From assembly GCF_030247195.1 (NCBI RefSeq), contig NC_080671.1:211390361-211454360 (forward strand): a stretch of 64,000 nucleotides of DNA, read 5' to 3'. The stretch is from Topomyia yanbarensis (taxonomy: Eukaryota > Arthropoda > Insecta > Diptera > Culicidae). The notes under the pieces were generated by a model, which worked only from the letters and a program-made list of their open reading frames with translations, was not told the DNA's origin and did no database searches. Shown here piece after piece: positions 47,701 to 58,450 of the stretch (within the stretch, counting starts at the first letter, position 1; every line of letters starts with the position of its first letter). A program made the position numbers and the translations under genes.

Positions 47701-49720
47701 AGAGCCCGGGGATGGAAACGGTTATGGGCAGGTGGTCACTGTTATAGGTGTCTGGAAGTGTTCGCCAGGTGAATTTCGAGGCCACAGTAACGGAGCAAAT
47801 TAACAGGTCGATAGCTGAAGTAGCACCGGTGGCTGGGTCGACTCGTGTATGCGACCCATTGTTAAGTATAACTAGGTGTTCTTCCAACGTTTTTTCTGCG
47901 ATGAAATGACCTAGTGCGGTCGATTTGTTGGATCCCCAGCATATGTGATGAGCGTTGAAGTCACCTAGCACTAACATAGGACGTGGAAGCTGTTCGAGAA
48001 GGTTACATAGTTTTTCTTGACACTGTTGAGTACTGGGAGGAATGTATATTTATACCACCGTCATTTGCTGTGGTAGTTGAACCCGAACTGCGATCGCTTG
48101 GATATCTTTATCGACGTCAATCCGCTCAAAAGGCACTCCATCCCGAATGGCCAGGCCCACTCCGTGTTGTCAGTGTCGACAGCTACCAGTCTGAAGCAAC
48201 AGAGTATAGTTCTTGCCGATGAAGTCGGCTGGAATCACTCGATTGTCCACTTTGGTTTCCTGTAGTGCTATTAGGCTCGGTTCGTGTTCAGTAATAAGCT
48301 GTTTAAGTTCGCTGACATTGGTTCGTAGTCCCCGAATGTTCCACTGAAGTGCAAAACATCTACTATCTCGTCTGGCGGAAGTCGTTGACGAAGACGATGA
48401 TAAAGACGAAAGTGACCTTCGATGTCCAGCTGGCACGTTGCTTGTGCTGATATCCACGGAACGATCGGTACTCTGGTACTGGTTGTGATGTTGCGATGCA
48501 TCTTCGCCGGCGGAAAGCCAGGAGGAGAATTGCGAGGACTGTATATCAGGGAGGTAGGGACAGTTCTCTTCCCCCCGGTCGATCCCTTCATTATGAAGTG
48601 GGGAAGCTATTTTCTTCTCTTCTTCCCCAAACCGGTTACTCGTTGGACTCGAACTGGTTACATCTGTAACAGAGGAAGCCGCAGCAGTATGTGCGCGTAG
48701 ATAAAGCGATATTGGACTGACCTGTGGGACGTCTAGCCCCACAGTGCCAGCCGCTGTCGAAACAACTACACGATTATTTCCAGAACTACCGACAGCGACC
48801 GGCACTGGGGAAAGACTTTGTGTAGTTTTAGTGGATTGCTTCTTCGACGATCGGGTTGCTGATTCGTTGTGGTATAGTCTTGTCGATGTGCCTTCTCCGG
48901 GTGAAAGCAGCGGTTGGTGCCAAGGTTCAGCAAGAACAGTGTTGCCAACCGGATCTGTAAATACGTTTAGCGCAGCAGTATCTGTGAAAGGGTTAGCAGA
49001 CTTGGAACTGACCTGAGATAGGTCCAGCCCCACAGTGCCAACCGCTGTCGTACAAACTACACTATCATGTTCAAAAACACCGACTGCGATCGGCACTGGG
49101 GAAGGACTTCGTGTAGTTTTCGTTGATTGCTGCTTCGACGCTAGAGTTGCTGAGCCAACGTGGAACATTCCTGTAGATATGCCTTCTCCAGGTGAAAGCA
49201 ATGGTTGGTTCCAGAGATGTATGGGTACGGTGATGTTAGTCGACTCTGTAAAGGAATTTAGCGTAGCAGTATCCGTAATAGGTTTGGCAAAGTCAGAACT
49301 GACCTGTGGAGAGTCTAGCCCCGCAGTGCCAACCGCTGTCGTACAAACTACACTATCATGTTTAAAAACACCGACTGCAGTCGGCACTGGGGAAAGGCTT
49401 CATGTAGTTTTGCTGATCTCCTTCTGTTCGTCGCTCGGGATTTTTTTGTTTACTGGTTCGCAAGTTGTAGTGGTGAAATCGGTGTTCCTATCGGCCACAG
49501 AGGTGAATTCACTATCAACGGGTTGGGGTATGACGGCCCGGATAGTTCCTTCATCCTGCTGTGCTTGCGTTGGAAGGAGTACTACACTTTCCTCTCTTCC
49601 AAACCGATCTATCTCGTGGTCAGTATTCGTGCGTGGGTTGTCGTTGGTATCCAAACGTTGGTGAAAATGAGAATTATCGAAGAGGCTGGCTAGGAGGCGT
49701 CTCGGTAATCTCAATTTCAT
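44747..49720 (-). pseudogene. ORF2 of element H, several stops and frameshifts
   Basis: ATG at 49720. Lesions from the N-terminus: Gln to TGA after SKTT near 49397-49399; the YWQQG Trp is TGA (48170-48172, shared with F); Ser to TAA in the endonuclease (48050-48052, not in F); a 2-nt insertion near 47508 in the PWWCPEV motif (shared with F); frame changes near 45750 and 45535 (shared with F). A 565-codon piece holds the RT with YADD and a 258-codon piece the RNase H (VYNDGS) with the C-terminal CCHC motif. The extension carries three repeat units instead of two. Confidence 0.92.
48717..49407 (-). repeat. Triple repeat in the ORF2 extension of element H
   Basis: Three units at 48717-48825, 49008-49116 and 49299-49407, period about 291 bp, each coding for an SPVP..AVG segment and a TTAVGT.GLD..QVS-like segment. 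All other copies that keep this region have two. Confidence 0.85.
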
Positions 49721-50950
49721 CGTCTGAATATTCCACCGTTTCGTTGGTGGTAGCGGCAGCGGTTCTTTTTGGTGGTGGGCTTAAGTTATCTGGAGAGGTT
49801 GTCGTTGTTTTGCTGTACGGGGTGTGTTGTTTCTGTGGTCTTCCTCGTTTTGAATCCGTATTTATCGCTGGTGAACTATTCCTGGATCTCGTTACAGGCC
49901 CGATTGGTTGGCTCGTTTGCTTCTGTTCTTTGTTGTGTTGTGGTTTTTTTGGCTGGCGGACTGTTGTTTCATCTGATGGATGTACGCCAACATTTGTTCG
50001 ATTTTTTTGTCTTTTCGTTTGGTCTCCGCCAGAAGTTTTGCGATCGTTTCGTCCTTCTTCTTCATTGCCAGTTCCAACTCTTTCAGCTTGCTAAGGATCT
50101 CATTCGGTTGTGCTGTGGCCTGAGCATAGCTGCCTTTACTTAGATGTTCCGCTCGCTTGCGTGCTTCCGGGAATGTTAGATTGTCGCATACTTTTATTTT
50201 TATGACCTCCATTTCTTTTTTATAAACAGGACATTCGCGGCTAGTTGGTTGGTGATCGCCTTCACAATTCCGACAGTACGCCGTTTCTTTGCATTTATCT
50301 GCGCCGTGTTTATCTTTCGAGCAGTTAAAACATCGCTGGGGACCAGGACATCGAACGAGTGTATGGCCGTAGTTAAAGCATCCGTAACACAGCATCGGGT
50401 TCGGGAAATATGGGCAAGTAGGAACGTGAAGCAAACCGATCTTTATGTATTCCGGGTATGTGGTCTTGCAGAAGGTCAAGATTAGCGCTGGCGTATTTAC
50501 TCTATTCTCGGCTTCCTTTCGTGTAATTCTCTGTACACGAATCACTCCCTGGCTTATGATTTCCTGTAAAACATCCTTCTCTTTCATATGAATCAGATCG
50601 TAGCAGGAAATTACGCATCTGCTTACGTTCAGATTCGGATGGGCTTCAACCACTACTTCAGTGCCGTCAATGAGCTGGTTCATTTTCTGCAACTTAGCAA
50701 CTTGGGCGGGGTTTCTAACTCGAAGGGTATACCGTGTCCCTTGAGCTTCGGTATTCGCACCTTCGATTGGACCTCCAGCGACAACCTCTACCGATTTACC
50801 GATGATGAACGGGTTTCTAGGCAATGGTACACCGTCTTTGCCTGTCATCTGCAGAAACGTTAACTCGCCGAATTTATTCGTCGGGTCCATATAGTCTGGC
50901 AATCTTCTCCTACTTGACCCTCCCGGGTCACCGCTACTAGCGGCCGCCAT
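49674..50950 (-). pseudogene. ORF1 of element H, one frameshift after the coiled coil
   Basis: ATG at 50950 (MAAASSGDPGG). Open for about 335 codons with all three knuckles (CFNCSKDKHGADKC type) and the coiled coil. One base is missing near 49949 in the codons for QQSASQEK, so the product ends in an unrelated tail at 49892 (352 codons). The normal tail and stop (49674) lie in another frame. Part of the protein's RNA-binding region would survive. Confidence 0.9.
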
Positions 50951-51653
50951 TTTGGATTACACCACCAGACGTTGGAAAACTCTTTGGCACGGTCACCCGA
51001 TACCCCCAAATGAACAAAAAGGTAAAAAAAGAAAGATCCTACCTTATTTGCCCCTTCAACGTCGATTATTCCAAGGTGTTCCCACAATTTTGGGACACAC
51101 TGTAGGTGCGCAGTGATGAATCTGCTCGCTTACTAGTTTCTACGCAGCCACTAGATAGTAATACGAGCAAGAAAAACGCACTTTGACGATTTTGATTTTT
51201 GTGCCGTTCCAACACTTTTGACACGCACTGTACCGTACTAATATTGATACACACTGTATTGGTATCTCAATTACCACCAAATCCAACGTCAAAAAAAAAT
51301 TCAATATTTTTTAAAAACTTTTCACTTTTATACGACTTCAAAAATATCCCCCGTTCAGCACACCGTCACACACACGACCGGCATCCACAGCGAGTGAATG
51401 ACACGGGCCGGTCGGCCCAGTAGGTAGCACTGCGATGGCTGTTTATTTATGCCTTAGTACCGCGTGGGTAAAAACTAAAAACCACTTAATTTAGCCGTTT
51501 CTTCACCGATTTGCACAATTCTTTCAACGTTAATCACTGGAGAATCACGTCACTCAGCTATTTGTCAGCAATTAGACCGCGGATAGCGCAAAAAACACTG
51601 AAAAAACACTGTGTTTAATTCCCGTATGCGCGTTGTTGATACCGTACGGCACG
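50951..51653 (-). other. 5' leader of element H (diverged)
   Basis: About 700 bp without a gene. Much changed from the other leaders, but the two ACAGTGYGTSYCAAAA motifs are kept near 51077-51106 and 51203-51232. Confidence 0.75.
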
Positions 51654-51679
51654 TTGTTGTTGTTGTTGTTGTTTATTAA

Positions 51680-51715
51680 CGACACTTTACACCAAGAAGT
51701 GGTGCATTCGTGTCG
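51680..51715 (-). promoter_or_regulatory. 3'-terminal hairpin of element I
   Basis: CGACAC/GTGTCG and CACC/GGTG stems, loop ACTTCTT. Confidence 0.75.
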
Positions 51716-51786
51716 AAAGAAAAATATTTTACCTGAAAAATGTTTCAATGCGGTTGTCAATTATCAGTTACAATTCAAAATACAAG

Positions 51787-54700
51787 TTACAACATATTGA
51801 ACAAGTTAGTTTCCTTGAGGAATTTTACTATACTCTCCTCATTTTTCCTGTCGTTGCGCAGAGCCGCTCGCAGACTAGTCGACTCGATGTCGTGCTTCCT
51901 TCTAACGTCGTCGTACTTTCTGCAGTGGAGGATCACATGGCGGACATCTACAATGATCCCACAGCAGTCGCACACTGATGGTGAAGTTTTCTTTAGCAGA
52001 AAGTCGTGTGTTAGCCGGGTATGCCCTATTCGAAGCCGGGTAAGCACTCGCTGTTCGGCCGAATTCTCGCGGTCAGTCCACTTCACTGTGTCGAATTTAA
52101 CTTCGCGAAGTTTTACTTCAGTGGACGCTGACCACCGACGGTACCATTGGTTTCGGATAGCTGTTTTGATGTGCTTGACGGCGTCTGCCCCCGGAACAGA
52201 TATAGCTAATGGAGCAATGTTCCTCGCTTCTCCTGCGAGTCTGTCAGCCTCCTCGTTGCCACGGATGCCAGCGTGACCTGGAATCCAGCAAAGCTTGATT
52301 GAACGATTTCGTAGCAGGTTTTCAATTTCCTGGATCCACGGGTGCTGGGATGTGCCGGCTTCGATTGTCGATAAACAGCTTGCCGAATCGGACATTATTA
52401 CTAAGTCGCTGACCGTGTTGAATGTTGTTAGCGCTGTTTTTATTGCGAATGCCTCTGCCGAGAAGACACTGCATTGCTGTGGAAGACCTAGTGACTGTTG
52501 GAAGTGTTCTCCAAATACTCCCGCGCCTACTGTGGTATCGTCTTTCGAGCCATCAGTGTAAACGATTGTTGAACGGCTGAGATGATTTGTCAGGAGCTCT
52601 TGAACAACTGGACGAACAATACCCGAGGGGTCTCCAGCTTTAACGCGCTTCTTGATTTCCCAAAGGATCTGGGGTGCGCGGTCGTACCACTTTCGATCAG
52701 ATAGTCGCGTTCGGGTGTAGATGTTTGGGAGAGGAGTTCCGACTATTTCTGTCAAACGTTCGGAAGCTCGGCAAACCAGGGGAAGGTCAGCATTCTCCCT
52801 GCTGTTTCCCAACATTCTGATGGTTAATTGGGCTATAGTTTGGAGAATGAGGAGATCTAACGGTGGAGTACCTGCTTCAGCCATAATTGCTATAATCGGA
52901 CTGGTGACGTATGCTCCAGATGTATATCTAATCATCTTGTTGTATGCGGGTGCCAGGGTTTTGATGACAGCATCTCCACCCCTACTAACGAACCCTATGC
53001 CATACAAAAGTCGCGAAGTAATAATTGCGGATCCAATTTGCAGTAAAGATGAGCGTTGACCACGGGGAAGTTTGGCACCGATCATCTTCAGGATGCGCAG
53101 CCTAGATTCGCATGCCTTCTTCGTCAATTTGCAGTGCGCTACGAAGTTGAGTGATCGATCGAGGGTGACGCCGAGAGTTTTCAGGCGTGTTTCTGTCGGT
53201 ATAGCAACTCGATCTATCGTGATTGCTTGACTGGGTGCACGTCGGGCATTAGGGCTACAATAGAAGATGCTGGATTTCGTTGCAGATATCGTAAATCCAA
53301 CACTTCTTGCCCATTTATGGACGGATTTTACTGCTGACTGAAGCTTTCGATAAAGCGGCTGGTCTTTCTTCCCCCAAACTACGAGTAGGATGTCGTCGGC
53401 GTACAACAAGATCTTCACAGTGTTCGGAACCACGCGAAAGATGGGTTGAATGGCCACGAGAAACAGCGTAACCGAGAGCACTGAACCTTGTGGCACACCG
53501 TTTTCCAGCGGATTCACGGGCGATAAGTAACCCTCTACATTCACCTGGAATGATCTTTCTGTCAGGAAACTGTTCAGCACGTAAATCATTCTACCTCGTA
53601 TCTGCCATTTCTGTAGTGTTCGTAGTATGCCATACCTCCAGGTGGTATCGTAAGCCTTGGACAAGTCAAGCGACGCTATCAGACAGTGCTCGTCACGGTC
53701 GGGTAATGACCTCTCCAACTCCGCAAAGTATGTGTCAGTGCCTCGACCGGACCTGAAGGCATGTTGTCGTTTGTCGAGACGCCCGTTCGCCTCTAGTTCA
53801 GTGGTCAGCCGTCGGTTGACTATTCGCTCGAAAACCTTCGCCATACAGCTCGTTAGGGTGATTGGACGGAAAGCAGCTGGACCCGCGTCATTCGAGTTTG
53901 GCTTTGGAATTGGTACGATGATTCCAGTTCGCCAACAGGGTGGGAATACGCCACTACGCCATACTCTATTGAATAGTTCCAACATGGCAGTTTTCACCGA
54001 CAATGGCAGTCGCTGAAGCATTGGATAACCGATGCAGTCCGGGCCTGAAGAGCCACTTCGTCCTCTATCGAGTGCCCACAGCAGCTCATTCAGAGTGAAG
54101 TCGGTGTTGTAAGTATCGTCGGTATTTAGCTAGAAATTCACGCGGTTTCGTTCGGCCTTTTCCTTCTCTCTTTGGAACAATGGCGAGTAGCTGGAGGTGG
54201 CGGATCGTTCGCTGTAATGTTGTGCCAGTTCTTCAGCTACTTCTTCAGCCTTATCCATGTAGCCGCTGGATCGCTTGATGACAGTTGGTCGATGCTGACG
54301 TTTCCCTCTCAACCTGTTAACTGTCTGCCACATCTCCGACGCAGTGGAACTTGGAGATATCTTCGCGACGAATTCCTCCCACGATCGCTGTTTGGCATCA
54401 TGGATCGACTTTCTTGCAGCTGCACGCGCCTCTTGGAAGTGTTTTAGTGCATCAGCTTTACGTGGGTCTTCTGCTTGAATACGCCTTAGTGCTCTCAGTG
54501 TTTTTCTTCTCGTTTTGATGGCCGCTTTAACCTCCGGACACCACCACGGAACCGCTTTGGGACCGACTCTGCCGGTTGTGCGGGGTATCGCAGTGTTTGC
54601 TGCTTTAATCAAACGGTCAACGAAACAGTCAATTGATATTTCGGCACCCGGTCGAATAGCGCTGGCGGTTAGACGTTCGTAAGTTGTCCAATCCGTTTGG

Positions 54701-56500
54701 TCGTAGATCCATTTCTGTCTTTTCGTTGACGTTTGACAGTCCGGGAGTGGAAACGAGAATGGAAAAATGGTCACTATTATGGGTGTCCGAGAGAGTTCGC
54801 CAAATAAATTTCGAGGCTACAGTTTCAGAACAGATAGAGAGATCAATAGCTGAAGTGACACCGGTAGCTGGATCAATCCGGGTATGCGATCTGTCGTTGA
54901 GAATGACTAGTCTTTCCGACAATGTTTTCTCGGCGATAAAGTAGCCTAGTGCTGTAGATTTATTGGAACCCCAGCAGATATGGTGCGCGTTGAAGTCGCC
55001 CAGTACAAGTACCGGACGTGGGAGCTGCTCAAAGAATTCTCCCAGTTGCTCTTGACATTGTTGAGTACTGGGAGGGACGTAGATCGACACCACCGTCATT
55101 TGATGTGGCAGTTGTATCCGAACAGCGATTGCTTGAATATTGCCACCGACCTCAAGTCTCTCGAAGGGTACACCATCCCGAATGGCGAGCCCTACCCCTT
55201 GTTGCCAGTATCGGCGACTCCCAGTCTCAAGTAGTAGAGTGTAGTTGTTACCGACGAAATCTGCTGAGATCACTCGGTTGTCCAGCTTTGTTTCTTGTAA
55301 CGCTATCAAGCTCGGTTCGTATTGGGCGATCAGCTGCTTAAGGTCACTGATATTGGAGCGCAGACCCCGAATGTTCCACTGCAGTGCGAAACTTTTACTA
55401 TTACGAGTGGTGATTGTCGCTGACGACGACGATGTTGATGGCGAACGTCTACGAGATCGTATTGGCTCGCCGATAGGGTTCCTCGACGTGGTTGGTAGAT
55501 CGGTGTTCTGGAGCTGCTGTTGTGATGTGCCTTCACCGGCGGAAAGCCAGGAGGAGAATTGCGAGGACTGTACATCCGGGAGGTAAGGACAGTCCTCTTC
55601 CCCCCGGTCGATCCCTTCGTGATGAAGTGGGAAAGCTACTTTCTTCTCTTCTTCCCCAAACCGGTTATTCGTTCGATGCGTGCTGGTTACATCTGTAACG
55701 GGATAAACCGCAATAGAATCCGTTCGTGAGCGAGGTGGAATAGGACTGACCTGTGGGACGTCTAGCCCTACAGTGCCAGCCGCTGTCGAAACTACTACAC
55801 GATTGCTTCCAGAACTGCCGACAGCGACCGGCACTGGGGAAAGACTTTGTGTAGTTCTTGTTGTTTGCTGCTTCGAAAATAGAGTCGTGCTGCTAGTTGA
55901 GTCATCTCGGTACGGGTTTCTCACGTTTGGATTCATACTGGTAACATCGTCTTGATGCGGGTCTCTCGATGGACCTTCTCCGGGTGAAGTCAGAGGTGGA
56001 GGTGAAGCATGGATATGTTCTTCGTTACCAGTCAAACCTGTAAAAATGTTAAGGACAGCAGTATCTGCGAGGTGGTTGACGCTATTAGAACTGACCTGAG
56101 GAAGGTCCAGCCCCACAGTGCCAACCGCTGTCGTACAAACTACACTATTATGCTCACGAACACCGACTGCGGTCGGCACTGGGGATAGACTTTGTGTAGT
56201 TATGCTCGTTTTCTCGTAGATGACGATCGGGTTGCTCTGGTTTGTAGATTTGTTAGTTGAAGTGGTGAAATCGGTGTTCCTATCGGCCACAGAGGTGAAT
56301 TCACTATCAACGGGTTGTGGTATGACGGCCCGGATAGTTCCTTCATCCTGCTGTGCTTGCGTTGGAAGGAGTACTACACTTTCCTCTCTTCCAAACCGGT
56401 CAGTATTTGTGCGTGGGTTGTCGTTGGTATCCAAACGTTGATGAAAATGAGAATTATCGAAGAGGCTGGCTAGGAGGCGTCTCGGTAATCTCAATTTCAT
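51787..56500 (-). pseudogene. ORF2 of element I, one stop and one frameshift
   Basis: ATG at 56500. The N-terminal 590 or so codons (extension, endonuclease with WNIRGLR, LQETK, DFNAHH) are open until a net 2-nt loss near 54728, just after the endonuclease; the shifted 623-codon frame ends at 54629. In the correct frame the RT linker has TAG at 54130-54132 (NFSP in sisters reads NF-stop). The last 744 codons or more, with YADD, YTDGS, GNEEADRLAG and the C-terminal CCHC motif, are open to 51787. A proline replaces Leu in the AGTLPLDLL segment (AGTPP). Confidence 0.93.
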
Positions 56501-57731
56501 CGTCTGAATATTCCATCGTTTCGTTGGTGGTAGTGGTAGCGGTTCTTTTTGGTGGCGGGCTAAAGTTATCCGGTGAGGTTGTCGTTGGTTTGCTGGACTG
56601 GGTGTGTTGCTTCTGCGATCTTCCTCGTTTCGAATCCGTATTTATCGCTGGTGAGTTGTTCCTGGATCTCGTTACGGGCCCGATTGCCTGGTTCATTTGC
56701 TTCTGTTCTTTGCTGTGCTGCGGTTTTTCTTGGCTGGCGGACTGTTGTTTCATCTGATGGATGTACGCCAACATTTGCTCGATTTTTTCGTCTTTTCGTT
56801 TGGTCTCCGCCAGAAGTTTTGCGATCGTTTCGTCCTTCTTCTTCATTGCCAGTTCCAACTCTTTCAGTTTGCTAAGGATTTCATTCGGTTGTGCTGTGGC
56901 CTGAGCATAGCTGCCTTTACTTAGATGTTCCGCTCGTTTGCGTGCTTCCGGGAATGTTAGATTGTCGCGGATTTTTATTTTTATGATCTCCATTTCTTTT
57001 TTATAAACAGGACATTCGCGGCTTGTTGGTTGGTGATCGCCTTCACAATTCCGACAGTACGCAGTTTCTTTACATTTTTCTTCGCCGTGTTGTTCTTTCG
57101 AGCAATTAAAGCATCGCTGAGGACCAGGACATCGAACGCGTGTATGGCCGTAGTTGAAGCATCCGTAACAAAGCATCGGGTTCGGGAAGTATGGACGAGT
57201 AGGAACGTGAAGCAAACCGATCTTTATGTATTCCGGGTATGTGGTTTTCCAGAAGGTCAAGATTAGCGCTGGCGTATTCACTCTCTTCTCTGCTTCCTTT
57301 CGTGTAATTCGCTGTACACGAATCACTCCCTGGCTTATAATTTCTTGTAAAACATCCTTCTCTTCCATCTGAATCAGATCGTAGCAAGAAATTACGCATC
57401 TGCTTACGTTCAGATTTGGATGAGCTTCGACCACTACTTCAGTGCCGTCAATGAGCTGGTTCATTTTCTGCAACTTAGCAACTTGGGCGGGGTTCCGAAC
57501 TCGAAGGGTATACCGTGTCCCTTGAGCTTCGGTATTCGCACCTTCGATTGGACCTCCAGCGACAACCTCTACCGATTTACCGATGATGAACGGGTTTCTA
57601 GGCAATGGTACACCATCTTTGCCTGTCAACTGCAGAGACGTTAACTCGCCGAATTTATTCGTCGGGTCCATGTATACCGGCAATCTTCTTTGACTTGACC
57701 CTCCCGGATCACCGCTACTAGCGGCCGCCAT
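56454..57731 (-). CDS. ORF1, gag-like protein of element I (425 aa), intact
   Basis: ATG at 57731 (MAAASSGDPGGSSQRR), stop at 56454, 47 nt inside ORF2. Same length and domain order as in B: pre-knuckle domain, three complete CCHC knuckles (second CFNCSKEQHGEEKC, as in A), coiled coil, basic tail and acidic end. One of three uninterrupted ORF1 frames in the window (with B and C). Its partner ORF2 is broken, so it could act only with ORF2p from another copy. Confidence 0.92.
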   Translation of the reverse strand: MAAASSGDPGGSSQRRLPVYMDPTNKFGELTSLQLTGKDGVPLPRNPFIIGKSVEVVAGGPIEGANTEAQGTRYTLRVRNPAQVAKLQKMNQLIDGTEVVVEAHPNLNVSRCVISCYDLIQMEEKDVLQEIISQGVIRVQRITRKEAEKRVNTPALILTFWKTTYPEYIKIGLLHVPTRPYFPNPMLCYGCFNYGHTRVRCPGPQRCFNCSKEQHGEEKCKETAYCRNCEGDHQPTSRECPVYKKEMEIIKIKIRDNLTFPEARKRAEHLSKGSYAQATAQPNEILSKLKELELAMKKKDETIAKLLAETKRKDEKIEQMLAYIHQMKQQSASQEKPQHSKEQKQMNQAIGPVTRSRNNSPAINTDSKRGRSQKQHTQSSKPTTTSPDNFSPPPKRTATTTTNETMEYSDDEIEITETPPSQPLR

Positions 57732-58317
57732 CTTGGCTTACGCCACCAGACGTTGGAAACTGCTATGTGGCACGGTCACCCGATACCAACCCCAAATGGA
57801 CAAAAAAGGTGAAGAAAAGGAAAGATCTTACCTTATTTGCCCCTTCAACGTCGACTTTTTCGAAGTGTTCCCACACTTTTGGGACACACTGTAGGTGAGC
57901 AGTGTCGCTACTGCTTGTTTTTCACTTCTACACAGCCAAGAGAAGCGAACTGAATGAATTTCGCCAAGAAAAAACGCACTTGATGAATTCCGCCCTTTTT
58001 ATTGTTCCAACTTTTTTGGCACGCACTGTAACGTCCAAATTTTTTAATCCGCACTGTATTATACTCAACTACCACCAAATAACAAGTCAAAAAAAAATTT
58101 CCAAATTTTTCAAAACTTTTCACGTTTTTTACGTCTTCAATAATATCTCCCGTTCAGGGCACCGTCACTCTCACGACTGGCATCTACAGCAAGTGAATGA
58201 ACTGGCCGGGCAGCCACGCGGGTAGGCACAGCGATGGCTGTTTGTTTACCTATAGCACCGCGTGGGCAAAACAAAAAAATCACTTTTTTCAGCCGTTTCT
58301 CCACCGATTTACGCCAA
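57732..58317 (-). other. 5' leader of element I (truncated)
   Basis: About 585 bp, no gene; close to the leader of B but stops about 50 bp earlier. Both ACAGTG motifs are present (near 57867-57896 and 58005-58033). Confidence 0.72.
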
Positions 58318-58343
58318 TTGTTGTTGTTGTTGTTGTTTATTAA

Positions 58344-58379
58344 CGACACTTTACACCAAGGAAGGGTGCATTCGTGTCG
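58344..58379 (-). promoter_or_regulatory. 3'-terminal hairpin of element J
   Basis: Same stems as in B, with the same loop CTTCCTT. Confidence 0.75.
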
Positions 58380-58450
58380 GAAGAAAATATTTTACCTGTT
58401 AATTTTACAATGCAGTTTTCAGTTATGCAGTTACAAATCAAAATATACAT

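Larger units (their letters stand above)
36271..48249. repeat. Segmental duplication, second copy (G plus the 3' half of H)
   Basis: Matches 26452-36272 after removal of the 2.1-kb insertion. The remaining length difference of about 60 bp is explained by small deletions in E and F. H continues beyond the duplicated block into its own 5' half. Confidence 0.9.
44627..51653 (-). mobile_element. Element H: near full-length, old, many lesions
   Basis: About 7.0 kb, longer than the others because the ORF2 extension has a third repeat unit. Its leader differs most from the rest of the array. The 5' end stops at CCGTACGGCACG near 51653, about 20 bp short of the complete terminus. Confidence 0.93.
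51654..58317 (-). mobile_element. Element I: near full-length, 5' end cut in the leader
   Basis: About 6.66 kb from the (TTG)6 tail (51654-51671) to ACGCCAAT at 58311-58318, where the tail of J begins. The 3' UTR is of the C/D type but ORF2 and ORF1 are of the B type, so it is a mosaic. Confidence 0.93.
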
